From Paludibacteraceae bacterium (GTDB taxonomy: Bacteria; Bacteroidota; Bacteroidia; Bacteroidales; Paludibacteraceae): 64,000 nucleotides of DNA. A program made the translations under genes and the position numbers. The notes beneath the pieces are model-generated. The model had not been told where the DNA came from. It saw only the letters and a list, made by a program, of their open reading frames with translations, and made no database searches. The stretch lies in NCBI GenBank assembly GCA_024405855.1, contig JAKSNZ010000005.1:1-64000 (forward strand), in the 5' to 3' direction. Within the stretch, counting starts at the first letter, position 1; the number at the start of each line of letters is the position of its first letter. Shown here one piece after another: positions 27,993-37,070 of this stretch.

Positions 27993-28559
27993 ATGGCTAC
28001 AACAGCAGACATTAAAAATGGTATGTGTATTAAGTTCAATAACGGACTATACACAATTGTGGAATTCCTTCATGTTAAGCCAGGCAAAGGACCGGCTTTC
28101 GTGCGTACAAAACTTAGAAATGTTCAGACAGGCAGAATCCTTGAGAACACTTTCTCATCAGGTGTCAAACTTGATGTCGTAAGAATTGAGAAACGCCCTT
28201 ATCAGTATCTGTACAAGGATGATATGGGTTATAATTTCATGAATAATGAAACTTTTGAACAGGTTGCCATTGAGCATGACATTATAAATGGTGTTGATTT
28301 CCTGAAGGAGGGAGATATGGTTGACGTAACGGTTCACGCCGATACAGAAACAATCCTTTTTGCAGAACTTCCAATATCGGTTGTGCTTGAGGTAACTTAC
28401 ACAGAACCAGGTCTTAAGGGTGATACAGCAACTAACGCCTTGAAACCTGCTACAGTTGAAACAGGTGCTACAGTTAAGGTTCCTCTATTCATCAATACAG
28501 GTGATAAGATTAAGATTAACACATCTGACGGTTCATATTTGGAGAGAGTAAAGGAATAA
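27993..28559 (+). CDS. efp: Elongation factor P
   Basis: 188 residues, normal length. Relieves ribosome stalling at proline runs. The KOW-like N-terminal domain has [17 protein letters not shown] with the loop Lys that is commonly modified; the C-terminal OB fold ends [17 protein letters not shown]. Single gene with its own promoter and a strong terminator. Confidence 0.96.
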   Translation: MATTADIKNGMCIKFNNGLYTIVEFLHVKPGKGPAFVRTKLRNVQTGRILENTFSSGVKLDVVRIEKRPYQYLYKDDMGYNFMNNETFEQVAIEHDIINGVDFLKEGDMVDVTVHADTETILFAELPISVVLEVTYTEPGLKGDTATNALKPATVETGATVKVPLFINTGDKIKINTSDGSYLERVKE

Positions 28560-28581
28560 GATTACAAACAATCCAAGAAAA

Positions 28582-28616
28582 AGGGGAGACTACCAAAGTA
28601 GCCTCCCCTCTTTTTT
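28582..28616. terminator. Bidirectional terminator between efp and FKBP gene
   Basis: Stem AGGGGAG (28582-28588) pairs with CTCCCCT (28603-28609), extended by CTAC/GTAG. T run on the plus side and A run before it serve both converging transcripts. Confidence 0.85.
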
Positions 28617-28630
28617 GTAACATAATTGTA

Positions 28631-29488
28631 TTATTCAATTGAAATAAATTCAATTTCAAATATCAAAGTTGAGAAAGGTTTGATATTTCCTCTGTCTTGT
28701 GCCTTGTAGCCAAGTTGATAAGGAACATAAAGTTCAAATTTTGTGCCGGCAGGCATAAGTTGGAATCCTTCAGTCCATCCTGCAATTACACTTGTAAGAG
28801 GGAATGTTGAAGGTTCTCCACGCTTGTAGGAAGAATCAAACTCTGTGCCGTCAATAAGAGAGCCTTTATAGTTGACTTTAACTGTAGAGTTTTCTGTAGG
28901 CTTTTCTCCTGTACCCAAAGAGATTATCTTATATTGAAGTCCGCTCTCAGTAACCTGTACGCCCTCTTGTATCTTGTTGTTCTCAAGCCAAGCGATACCG
29001 GCAGCCTTGTTGTCAGCATATTTTGCCTCCATAGACTTTTCTAATGCTTCCTCTTGAGCCTTGTTTACAATCTGCTCTGCATCAGACATTGAAATAACGG
29101 TGGAATCTCCCTTCATAGCGGTAATGAAAGCATCAAAGAAAACAGCCTCATTAATAACTCTTGAAGAATCTGTACCAAGTATTCTTTCTCCAATCATAGG
29201 AAGCATTTGGTCTTTGACTTGTGCACCAAGTTGAACTCCGAACATATAGGCTTTCTCCTTGTCGCTTTTCTCCTTAATTCCCTCAAGAAATCCTTTGTAG
29301 ACCTCTTCAACATAGTTTGTGTCAACATTCATGTTGATGTATTGGTCAACACCTGTTGTGTACAAAACGCCAGCTGCATATGATATTGTATCAACATCAT
29401 TCTCCATCTTTGCAGATGTGTTCTTGCAGCTTGTCACAGTGAAAGCCGCTACTATAGCCGCCACACTCAAAAAAAACAGTTTTTTCAT
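28631..29488 (-). CDS. FKBP-type peptidyl-prolyl isomerase, lipoprotein
   Basis: 285 residues. Lipoprotein signal with lipobox TSC at Cys20. An FkpA-type helical dimerisation domain (about 30-170) precedes the FKBP domain (about 185-285, with NYKGSLIDGTEFDSS and VIAGWTEGFQLMPAG). Assists folding in the periplasm or at a membrane surface. First of three tandem FKBP paralogues by map position, last in transcription order. Confidence 0.92.
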   Translation of the reverse strand: MKKLFFLSVAAIVAAFTVTSCKNTSAKMENDVDTISYAAGVLYTTGVDQYINMNVDTNYVEEVYKGFLEGIKEKSDKEKAYMFGVQLGAQVKDQMLPMIGERILGTDSSRVINEAVFFDAFITAMKGDSTVISMSDAEQIVNKAQEEALEKSMEAKYADNKAAGIAWLENNKIQEGVQVTESGLQYKIISLGTGEKPTENSTVKVNYKGSLIDGTEFDSSYKRGEPSTFPLTSVIAGWTEGFQLMPAGTKFELYVPYQLGYKAQDRGNIKPFSTLIFEIEFISIE

Positions 29489-29517
29489 AATTAATAAAAG
29501 TTTAAAAAGTTAATGAT

Positions 29518-30204
29518 TTAATCAAATGATATCAGTTCCACTTCAAAAATAAGAGTTGCGTATGGAGGAATGGAGGCTCCTGCTCCGTATGCACCATAGC
29601 CTAATTCAGATGGTATGTAAAATGTGAATTTACTGCCAACAGGCATAAGTTGCAGACCTTCAGTCCATCCTTTAATCACTCCTGACAATTTGAATGAAGT
29701 AGGTTCTCCGCGGTCAATTGAACTGTCAAATTTGGTTCCGTCAGTAAGAAATCCCTCATAATGAACCTTTACTTTGCTGTTTGCGGTTGGTTTTGGACCG
29801 TCTCCCATTCTTACAACCTGATATTGCAATCCGCTTGGAGTTGTTTGTACACCCTCTCTTTTTTTATTCTCTTCAAGGAATTTTACTTCCTCTTCCTTTG
29901 CAGCCTTTGCTGCGGCATCTCTCAGTTCCTTAACGTATGCACGCATGTATTTGTTTGCACTGTCTGCACTCATAAGGGTTTGATTCCCAAAAATGACATC
30001 ACAGAAGGCTTTTGCGTAAATACCCTTATCATAGTTGTCTTTTTCAAGAGTCTCAAGCATTTGTGTCCCTATTGCAACGCCCATTGCATAACTTGCTGTG
30101 TCTGTTTTGGTTGCAAGTACCAACTGTGGCTCCGCAGGTTTCTTTGCAAATGCTGAGACTGCACACAGCAATGCAATCAATGATATTAATAATTTGTTAT
30201 TCAT
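29518..30204 (-). CDS. FKBP-type peptidyl-prolyl isomerase, periplasmic
   Basis: 228 residues. Sec signal peptide (MNNKLLISLIALLCAVSAFA) without lipobox Cys. Short FkpA-type N-domain (about 30-125) then FKBP domain (HYEGFLTDGTKFDSS, GWTEGLQLMPVGSKF, GYGAYGAGASIPPYATLIFEVEL). Periplasmic fold catalyst. It is preceded by the large hairpin at 30221-30334. Confidence 0.93.
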   Translation of the reverse strand: MNNKLLISLIALLCAVSAFAKKPAEPQLVLATKTDTASYAMGVAIGTQMLETLEKDNYDKGIYAKAFCDVIFGNQTLMSADSANKYMRAYVKELRDAAAKAAKEEEVKFLEENKKREGVQTTPSGLQYQVVRMGDGPKPTANSKVKVHYEGFLTDGTKFDSSIDRGEPTSFKLSGVIKGWTEGLQLMPVGSKFTFYIPSELGYGAYGAGASIPPYATLIFEVELISFD

Positions 30205-30220
30205 AATAGTTATAAGTAAG

Positions 30221-30334
30221 AAACTAATTTGTTAAATTTAATGAGTTATAGAGTGAACACTGCGAGCCGCCGCACATCGGGTTAATAGCGAGCAATTTGT
30301 TCACGGAATAATTCATTAAATTTAGAATTAGTTT
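30221..30334. repeat. Long inverted repeat between two FKBP genes
   Basis: Outer arms AAACTAATT plus AAATTTAATGA (30221-30244) pair with 30313-30334, interrupted only by a 4/2 internal loop. Inner arms GTGAACA (30253-30259) and TGTTCAC (30298-30304) close a GC-richer loop. The right arm covers the stop codon of the upstream FKBP gene. Confidence 0.75.
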
Positions 30335-30917
30335 ATATTACAGAAATAAGTTCAACATCAAAAATCAGCGTGGCGTGCGGAGGAATTGAACTGCCTGCAC
30401 CTCTTTCACCGTATGCAAGGTTTGACGGAATGAAAAGTCTCCATTTACTGCCTTCCGACATAAGCTGAAGAGCCTCAACCCAACCTTGAATAACCTGACT
30501 GACACCAAATACGGCAGGTTCACCCCTTTTAACGGAACTGTCAAAAATTGTGCCGTCAAGAAGCATGCCCTCATAGTGGCATTTAACCTTGTCAGTTGCC
30601 TTTGGCTTTTTGCCGTCACCCTCTTTCAAAACCTTATATTGAAGACCGCTTGCAAGTTCAATAACACCTTCCTCTTTCTTGTTCTTCTCTAAAAACGCCT
30701 TGCCAACCTCAATGTTCCTGCTGTTGATTTGGTTTGCCAAATCAGTAAAGAATTTGTCAAGTGTCTTTTTTGCATCATCGTAAGTCATTTCAGGTGTGGC
30801 GCCTTTCAAGACGTCAGATACACCCTTTGAGAATTTCTCCAAATTCAAATCCTTAATACCGCTGCTGAGCAAGTTGTTTCCTATGCTCAATCCTAATGCA
30901 TAACTTATTTTTTCCAT
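30333..30917 (-). CDS. FKBP-type peptidyl-prolyl isomerase, cytoplasmic
   Basis: 194 residues, starting MEKISYALGLSIGNNLLSSG with no signal peptide, so probably cytoplasmic. FkpA-like N-domain (1-85) and FKBP domain (HYEGMLLDGTIFDSS, GWVEALQLMSEGSKW, AYGERGAGSSIPPHATL). First transcribed of the three tandem paralogues. Confidence 0.92.
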   Translation of the reverse strand: MEKISYALGLSIGNNLLSSGIKDLNLEKFSKGVSDVLKGATPEMTYDDAKKTLDKFFTDLANQINSRNIEVGKAFLEKNKKEEGVIELASGLQYKVLKEGDGKKPKATDKVKCHYEGMLLDGTIFDSSVKRGEPAVFGVSQVIQGWVEALQLMSEGSKWRLFIPSNLAYGERGAGSSIPPHATLIFDVELISVI

Positions 30918-30939
30918 AATTATTGTTTTTTACGAGGTG

Positions 30940-30947
30940 CAAATTTA
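30940..30947 (-). promoter_or_regulatory. -7 box of FKBP gene cluster
   Basis: Minus-strand TAAATTTG matches TAnnTTTG, 22 bases before the ATG at 30917. Confidence 0.5.
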
Positions 30948-30969
30948 CAACTTTTTTATAAATTATTAG

Positions 30970-30977
30970 TACTTTTG
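30970..30977 (+). promoter_or_regulatory. -7 box of trmN6-aro operon
   Basis: TACTTTTG matches TAnnTTTG, upstream of trmN6 and divergent from the FKBP promoter. Confidence 0.5.
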
Positions 30978-31025
30978 CAGTAAATTGAAAATCCTTGTAT
31001 TCACAATGAAAAAATATAATGCGGC

Positions 31026-31742
31026 ATGTCTAACACTTACTTCAGATTCAAACAGTTTACAGTAAACCAGGACAGATGTGCAATGAAAGTTGGCACTGAT
31101 GGGGTGGTGCTGGGCGTTACAGTGAATTTTGAAGGGCATGAGAGGTTGGTTGATGTTGGAACGGGAACAGGTTTGGTATCGTTGATTGTAAAACAAAGAT
31201 ACCCGTCAGCACAAATAACGGCCGTTGAAATAAATGAGGAGGCGGCAAGGCAGGCATCGGAGAATTTTAAGGAATCACCTTGGGAAATAGATTGCATAAA
31301 TGACTCATGGCAACATTTTGCTTCAGTAATGGCATCTGAATCGCAAAAATTTGACGGAATATTCTGTAATCCGCCGTATTTTACAAATTCACTTAAGGCC
31401 CCGTCAGAGGATAGAAGTGTTGCAAGACACAATAATATGTTGCCTTTTAGCCATTTGTTAAAAGGTGTGGCGGAAGTTTTGAAAGAAAATGGCAGATTTT
31501 TTGTAATTTTGCCGTCCGATGACAAGAGTTCATTCTGTAGTCTGGCTTTTGATTACGGACTTCATTTAAGAAGCGTAGTATATGTGCATCCTGTAATTGG
31601 TGGCTTGCACAAAAGGGTGGTGATGGAATTTTCAAAAGAGGGGGCGGATATTGCAGATGAGGAGCATTTGTATATTGAAACAAGGGAGAGAAAGGTATAT
31701 ACACCTCAATTCAGGGAATTGACAAAAGATTTTTATTTATAG
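31026..31742 (+). CDS. trmN6: tRNA1(Val) (adenine-37 N6) methyltransferase
   Basis: 238 residues. SAM-dependent methyltransferase: motif I is LVDVGTGTGLVSLI and the catalytic motif is NPPYF near 116-120, typical of N6-adenine methylation. The N-terminus FRFKQFTVNQDRCAMKVGTDGVVLG is the YfiC/TrmN6 signature. It methylates A37 of tRNA1-Val in E. coli. It opens a transcription unit continuing into the aro genes, with six bases to aroC. Confidence 0.88.
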   Translation: MSNTYFRFKQFTVNQDRCAMKVGTDGVVLGVTVNFEGHERLVDVGTGTGLVSLIVKQRYPSAQITAVEINEEAARQASENFKESPWEIDCINDSWQHFASVMASESQKFDGIFCNPPYFTNSLKAPSEDRSVARHNNMLPFSHLLKGVAEVLKENGRFFVILPSDDKSSFCSLAFDYGLHLRSVVYVHPVIGGLHKRVVMEFSKEGADIADEEHLYIETRERKVYTPQFRELTKDFYL

Positions 31743-31748
31743 CATTAT

Positions 31749-32762
31749 ATGGCAAACAGTATTGGTAAAAATGTAATTCTTACTCTATTTGGAGAGTCTC
31801 ATGGAAGTGCTGTTGGAGTGGTTCTTGACGGAATGAGCCCAGGAATTGCCGTGAGTGAGGATTTTATTGCCGGGCAACTTTCAAAACGCCGTCCTCAAGG
31901 AGCCACTGAAACGGCAAGGGTTGAGAGTGACAACTTTCAGATTGTAAGTGGAGTGTTTAACGGGTACACCACAGGTGCCCCCATCTGTATCATTATTCCA
32001 AATGAGAATGTAAAAAGTTCTGATTATGATAAGAATTTTGGTATCGTCCGTCCGTCTCATGCTGATTATACCGCCCATGTAAAATATTGTGGTTTTGAGG
32101 ATTATAGGGGAGGTGGTCATTTTAGCGGAAGAATTACAGCTGGAATTGTGGCTGCCGGAGCCATTGCCATAAAGGCGTTAGAGAATAAGGGTATTAAAAT
32201 TAATACTGATATTTTAAGAAGCGGCGATGCCACCACCGATGCTGACATTACAGACAGAATACTGAATGCAAAAAATGAACAGGATTCAGTAGGTGGGGTT
32301 GTGCAGACAGTCATTACAGGAGTTGAGGCAGGAGTTGGAGAGCCATGGTTTGATTCACTTGAAGGAGTCATTGCAAATGCCGTATTCTCTATAGGTGGAG
32401 TTAAAGGCATTGAGTTTGGAGCGGGATTCAAGTTTGCCGATATGAAAGGTTCACAAGCCAACGATGCCTTCTGTATCAATGACGGAAAGATACAGACAAA
32501 AACAAACAATAACGGAGGCATTAACGGAGGCATTTCAAACGGTATGCCTATTGTATTCAATACAGCGGTAAAACCTACGCCTTCAATATCACAGCCACAA
32601 CAGAGCGTTGATTTTATAAAAGGAGAGGAGACAACGCTTGAGATAAAGGGCAGACATGACCCGGCAATAATCCGCAGAATATGTATTGTAATATCAAGCC
32701 TTGTTGCTGTGGTTTTGTGTGATATGTTAGCATGTAAGGCAGGTGCGGAGGCTTTGAAATGA
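31749..32762 (+). CDS. aroC: Chorismate synthase
   Basis: 337 residues, slightly short but complete. Converts EPSP to chorismate using reduced FMN. GESHGSAVGVVLDG at the N-terminus, RPSHADYTAHVKY, GGGHFSGRIT and the late GRHDPAIIRR are all family motifs. Overlaps aroK by four bases (ATGA). Confidence 0.96.
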   Translation: MANSIGKNVILTLFGESHGSAVGVVLDGMSPGIAVSEDFIAGQLSKRRPQGATETARVESDNFQIVSGVFNGYTTGAPICIIIPNENVKSSDYDKNFGIVRPSHADYTAHVKYCGFEDYRGGGHFSGRITAGIVAAGAIAIKALENKGIKINTDILRSGDATTDADITDRILNAKNEQDSVGGVVQTVITGVEAGVGEPWFDSLEGVIANAVFSIGGVKGIEFGAGFKFADMKGSQANDAFCINDGKIQTKTNNNGGINGGISNGMPIVFNTAVKPTPSISQPQQSVDFIKGEETTLEIKGRHDPAIIRRICIVISSLVAVVLCDMLACKAGAEALK

Positions 32763-33250
32763 CATGTGCAAAAAATATTGTGCTTTGCGGAATGCCTTCA
32801 TCGGGTAAATCTACAATAGGCAAGATGGTTGCAGATGTGCTTGGCATGCAGTTTGTTGATACAGATGCTTTGATTGTAGAACAAGAGGGTAAGGAAATTT
32901 CTGACATTTTTAGGACGGAAGGAGAGGCTTATTTTAGAAAAATTGAGGCGGGAATAGTAGAAAAAGTTTCCAAACAAAGCGGTGTAGTAATTTCATTAGG
33001 TGGAGGAGCGGTAATAAACCCTGAAAATGTTTCAAACATAAAAGTTGGGGGCAGATTGTACTGTTTGGAGCGTGATTTGGACAAGCTTACACCAACACAG
33101 GACAGACCGTTATCCGGCAACCGTGAGAAACTTGCTGAACTGTTTAAGGTGCGTATGCCAATATACAGACAGGTTGCTGATGTTTTTGTAGATAATAACG
33201 GTTCACCTGAAAATACGGTAAAAAAGATAATAGATGATTACAAAAGATAA
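32759..33250 (+). CDS. aroK: Shikimate kinase
   Basis: 163 residues. Phosphorylates shikimate. Walker A loop GMPSSGKST at 10-18, DTDALIVEQEG, FRKIEA and the SLGGGAV motif are present, with the lid Arg in TPTQDRPLSG. Translationally coupled to aroC (ATGA) and overlaps tyrA by 17 bases. Confidence 0.95.
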   Translation: MTCAKNIVLCGMPSSGKSTIGKMVADVLGMQFVDTDALIVEQEGKEISDIFRTEGEAYFRKIEAGIVEKVSKQSGVVISLGGGAVINPENVSNIKVGGRLYCLERDLDKLTPTQDRPLSGNREKLAELFKVRMPIYRQVADVFVDNNGSPENTVKKIIDDYKR

Positions 33251-34085
33251 GAAAATACTTATTGTGGGTCTTGGACTTATGGGAGGCAGTTATGCTTGTG
33301 CCTTGACAGATGCAGGATATGAAGTAGGTGCTGTCACAAGGTCTCAAAGTTCTATAGATTTTGCATTGAAAAAGGGTATAATAAGGCATGGAACATCTTG
33401 TGTGTCAAAAGAGTATGTAGAGCAATTTGACATTTTGGTATTCTCATTGTACCCTCACACTTTTATAAAGTGGCTGGAACAATATCAAGGATTTATAAAG
33501 GGTGGTGCCATGCTGACTGATGTTACAGGTGTAAAATGTTCTGTTGTGGATAAGGTACAGGATATGCTACGACCTGATTTGGAGTTTATAGGTGCTCATC
33601 CTATGTGCGGTAAGGAGACAAGCGGAGTTGAGTTTGCATCGGCTGATATATTTAATGGGGCAAACTATATAGTCACTCCAACTTCAAAAAACACAGAGAA
33701 GGCAATAGAGGATTGTGAGGAGATAGGCAGAATACTTGGATGCAGGAATATTTCAAGATTGTCTACGGCTGAACATGATGAGATGATTGGTTTTCTCAGC
33801 CAATTGACACACTGTATTGCAGTATCGTTGATGAACTGTAAGGATTCAAAAAATCTGGTAAGATTTACCGGCGATTCATTCAGAGACCTTACACGTATCG
33901 CCCACATAAATGAGACAATGTGGAGTGAACTTTTTATCATGAATAAAACTGAATTGCTAAGGCAGATGGACTTGTTTGCAGGTCAGTTTGAAAAAATGAG
34001 AAATGCAATTGAAAATGAGGATGTTGACACATTAAAACAAATGATGATAACATCAACTCAAAGAAGAGATTTTTTTAATAAATAA
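33234..34085 (+). CDS. tyrA: Prephenate dehydrogenase
   Basis: 283 residues. Oxidises prephenate to 4-hydroxyphenylpyruvate for tyrosine. NAD-binding motif ILIVGLGLMGGSYA, then DVTGVKCSV, GAHPMCGKETSG and QLTHCIAVSL with the catalytic His. No chorismate mutase or ACT domain is fused; a separate chorismate mutase lies at 44508. Within the aro operon. Confidence 0.92.
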   Translation: MITKDKKILIVGLGLMGGSYACALTDAGYEVGAVTRSQSSIDFALKKGIIRHGTSCVSKEYVEQFDILVFSLYPHTFIKWLEQYQGFIKGGAMLTDVTGVKCSVVDKVQDMLRPDLEFIGAHPMCGKETSGVEFASADIFNGANYIVTPTSKNTEKAIEDCEEIGRILGCRNISRLSTAEHDEMIGFLSQLTHCIAVSLMNCKDSKNLVRFTGDSFRDLTRIAHINETMWSELFIMNKTELLRQMDLFAGQFEKMRNAIENEDVDTLKQMMITSTQRRDFFNK

Positions 34086-34088
34086 GAT

Positions 34089-35120
34089 ATGCAGATGATA
34101 TTTAAGAGGGCTCTTTTTGAACCTGATGAAATTAAGAGAATGTACCCTATATCAGAAGAGGGTATGAATGCAAAGATGGCGAATGACAAGGCTATAAAGG
34201 CTGTGTTGAGCGGAGAGTCAGACAAGTTTCTACTTGTGATTGGACCGTGTTCCGCTGACCATGAGGATTGCGTTATTGACTACATTGGCAGACTACGTCC
34301 CGTACAGGACAAAGTTAAGGACAAGATAGTCATAGTTCCAAGAATATATACAAACAAACCAAGAACCACAGGTGCAGGATATAAAGGAATGTTGCATCAG
34401 CCAAATCCGTTGGCAGACCCTGATATTCACAAGGGATTGATTGCCATCAGGAAACTGCACATGCGTGCCATAAATGAGACAGGTTTTTCTTGTGCCGATG
34501 AAATGCTTTACCCTGAGAATCACCAGTTTCTTGCCGATTTGCTGTCATACGTAGCGGTAGGGGCAAGAAGTGTTGAAAACCAACAGCACAGATTAACGGC
34601 AAGCGGACTTGATTTGCCTGTAGGTATGAAGAATCCTACCAGTGGTGATATGTCTGTTATGATGAACTCAATTAAGGCGGCGCAAAGCGGACATACCTTT
34701 ATATATAGGAATTGGGAGGTTCAGAGTAAGGGGAATCCGTTTGCACATGCAATTTTAAGAGGCTATGTTGACAATGACGGCTACACACATCCAAACTATC
34801 ATTATGAGGATTTGTGTCATCTTGTAGAGTTGTACCACGATGCCCCAAATCTTAAAAATCCTGGCGTGATAGTGGATTGTAACCATTCAAATTCCGCAAA
34901 AAAATATTTGGAGCAGATTCGTATATCAAAAGAGGTGTTGCACAGCATGCGTCACAGCACTGATATAAAAACATTGGTAAAAGGCTTAATGATAGAGTCT
35001 TATATTGAAGACGGCGCACAAAAGACAGGTGAATGCACATACGGAAAATCCATTACTGACCCATGTCTTGGTTGGGAAAAAACTGAGAGGTTAATATATG
35101 AGTTAGCGGAACTATTATAA
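34089..35120 (+). CDS. 3-deoxy-D-arabino-heptulosonate 7-phosphate synthase (class I)
   Basis: 343 residues. First shikimate-pathway step from PEP and erythrose 4-phosphate. LVIGPCSADHEDCV, PRTTGAGYKGMLHQPN, GARSVENQQHR, GMKNPTSGD and VDCNHSNSAK are the motifs of the AroF/G/H (I-alpha) group. The metal-binding Cys is in GPCS, and further ligands are His and Glu residues near the C-terminus. No fused chorismate mutase. Three bases separate it from both neighbours, so it is firmly in the operon. Confidence 0.92.
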   Translation: MQMIFKRALFEPDEIKRMYPISEEGMNAKMANDKAIKAVLSGESDKFLLVIGPCSADHEDCVIDYIGRLRPVQDKVKDKIVIVPRIYTNKPRTTGAGYKGMLHQPNPLADPDIHKGLIAIRKLHMRAINETGFSCADEMLYPENHQFLADLLSYVAVGARSVENQQHRLTASGLDLPVGMKNPTSGDMSVMMNSIKAAQSGHTFIYRNWEVQSKGNPFAHAILRGYVDNDGYTHPNYHYEDLCHLVELYHDAPNLKNPGVIVDCNHSNSAKKYLEQIRISKEVLHSMRHSTDIKTLVKGLMIESYIEDGAQKTGECTYGKSITDPCLGWEKTERLIYELAELL

Positions 35121-35123
35121 TTT

Positions 35124-37019
35124 ATGGTTTGCACAAGTTTGCAAAATAAGTCGTTGCCTGAACTGCAAAAAATTTTAAGCAGTGGGGCTTTGGAGTTGGC
35201 AGAGATAAGGATAGACCTTTGTCCTGACATCTCTAATGACGAATTTCAAAAGATAGTTTCAACACATTCTATTATTGCAACTTGCAGAATTTCATCAATT
35301 ATGACGGCAGATGAGGCGGAACGCAAACTTATTTGTGCCGTTGAAACGTTTGCTGATTACATAGATGTTGAGATTGAGGCTCCTTCAGATATGGTTTGCC
35401 GTATAGCGGAGAAGTGTAGGACTTGGGGAGTAAACCTTATCCGCTCTGTTCACTTTTTTGACGGAACACCGTCTTTTGAGACATTGCATGACTGTGTGCT
35501 AAAGTGTCAGGAGGGCTACGCTGATATAATTAAGATAGTTACATACGCTCATAATACTGACGATGTTAAGGTTGTGCAAAAGTTATTCACACCTTCTCTT
35601 GCAGGCAAACTGACGGCGTTTTGTATGGGAGAGGCCGGCAAGCAAAGCCGAATGGACACTCTGAAATTTGGTGCACCATTCACATACGCTGCTCTGTCCG
35701 ATGCTGAGGCTACGGCGGCAGGGCAGTGGACAACTTCTCAAATGTTATCTTCATTATATGGAAATGATTTCCCGCAATATGGATTTGATAATAAAAATGT
35801 TGTGATTCCAACTTCAAAAAGTGTTGCACAGAGAGCGGTTGTAGCATCATTTTTGGCTGAAGGTGAGTCTGTTATAAGGGAGTATTCACCTTGTGGCGAT
35901 TCAGAATCGGCGTTGGCGTTAATCCGTAATTTAGGTTCTTCAGTATCGGTTGACGGCTCTGTACTTAAAATAGATGGTGAACATGACAGAATTCCGCAAG
36001 AGGTGTTTGTTGGAGAATCGGGGTTCCTTACAAGGTTTATTACACCGCTGTTGGCATTAAGTGGCAGACAAATAACCGTAAAAGGGGAGAAGACTCTTGT
36101 AGGCAGACCTCTCAAAGGTTTGTCTGAAACAATGAAGAGTTTTGGAGTTGAAATAGATAATGACAGTGTCCCGTTTACAATAAAAGGCAGACTAAAGGCA
36201 AGCAAGGCGGTTGTTTCAGGTGAATACGGTTCCCAACTTATCAGCGGTCTTATTGCCGCATTGCCTTTGCTGCAACATGATTCTGAAATAACAGTAAGAA
36301 ATCCCAAAAGTCTAATGTACATAATTATGACTATGAATGTACTTAGAAAGTTTGGAGTTGAAATTGAGTGTCAGCAGTCAGATGATGTGCTTCATTTGTT
36401 TATCAGAGGCGGACAGAAATATAAGCCTGCAAACATAAAATTGGAGGCAGATTGGAGCGGGGCGGCACCTATGTTGATAATAGGTGCGGTGTTTATGGGA
36501 ATAGAATTGAAGGATTTGTATATTGATTCAATTCAAGCGGATAAGCATATAATTAAGATTCTGCAAAATGCAGGTGCCAAGGTGTATGGCCGTGGTTCAA
36601 CAATAATTGCAAAGAAGTCTCCGCTGCACTCATTCAAAACTGATTTGAATCAGGCACCTGACCTGTTTCCTGTGGTTTCAGTGCTTGCCGCTTTTTCTGA
36701 GGGGGTAAGTGAAATAAGCGGTCTTGGCAGGCTTGCCGGTAAGGAATCAGACAGGGCAAAGGCAATAACTGAGATGCTTGCACAGTTAGGTGTCAAGTGT
36801 ACAAAAAACGGAGATACTTTAATGGTTGAGGGGCATTCACTGAGTTTTCGTTATGCAAATGGCAAATTGTTAAAGGGTGGAAACTACACATCTTCAAATG
36901 ACCATCGTATGGTTATGGCACTTAAAATAGCATCGCTTGGTGCAGACTCAAAAATAATAATTGATAATGAAGAGTGTGTTGCCAAATCATTTCCTGAATT
37001 CAATAAGTATTTTAAGTGA
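35124..37019 (+). CDS. AroD-AroA fusion: 3-dehydroquinate dehydratase / EPSP synthase
   Basis: 631 residues. Residues 1-215 are a type I dehydroquinase: RSVHFF carries the catalytic His near 113, ADIIKIVTYAH the Schiff-base Lys near 137, and FCMGEAGKQSRM is the family signature. Residues about 222-631 are a full-length EPSP synthase: VVIPTSKSVAQRAVVAS, GESGFLTRFITPLLAL, GSQLISGLIAALPLL, KESDRAKAITEML and NDHRMVMAL. One chain would catalyse two non-consecutive steps (DHQ to DHS, and S3P to EPSP). No internal stop or frameshift is visible. Confidence 0.92.
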   Translation: MVCTSLQNKSLPELQKILSSGALELAEIRIDLCPDISNDEFQKIVSTHSIIATCRISSIMTADEAERKLICAVETFADYIDVEIEAPSDMVCRIAEKCRTWGVNLIRSVHFFDGTPSFETLHDCVLKCQEGYADIIKIVTYAHNTDDVKVVQKLFTPSLAGKLTAFCMGEAGKQSRMDTLKFGAPFTYAALSDAEATAAGQWTTSQMLSSLYGNDFPQYGFDNKNVVIPTSKSVAQRAVVASFLAEGESVIREYSPCGDSESALALIRNLGSSVSVDGSVLKIDGEHDRIPQEVFVGESGFLTRFITPLLALSGRQITVKGEKTLVGRPLKGLSETMKSFGVEIDNDSVPFTIKGRLKASKAVVSGEYGSQLISGLIAALPLLQHDSEITVRNPKSLMYIIMTMNVLRKFGVEIECQQSDDVLHLFIRGGQKYKPANIKLEADWSGAAPMLIIGAVFMGIELKDLYIDSIQADKHIIKILQNAGAKVYGRGSTIIAKKSPLHSFKTDLNQAPDLFPVVSVLAAFSEGVSEISGLGRLAGKESDRAKAITEMLAQLGVKCTKNGDTLMVEGHSLSFRYANGKLLKGGNYTSSNDHRMVMALKIASLGADSKIIIDNEECVAKSFPEFNKYFK

Positions 37020-37027
37020 TTTTTGTA

Positions 37028-37035
37028 TAATTTTG
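37028..37035 (+). promoter_or_regulatory. -7 box of aspS
   Basis: TAATTTTG matches TAnnTTTG, 35 bases before the aspS ATG. Confidence 0.5.
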
Positions 37036-37070
37036 CGTAAATTTGTGGCTCTAATAAGAAATTTGACAGT

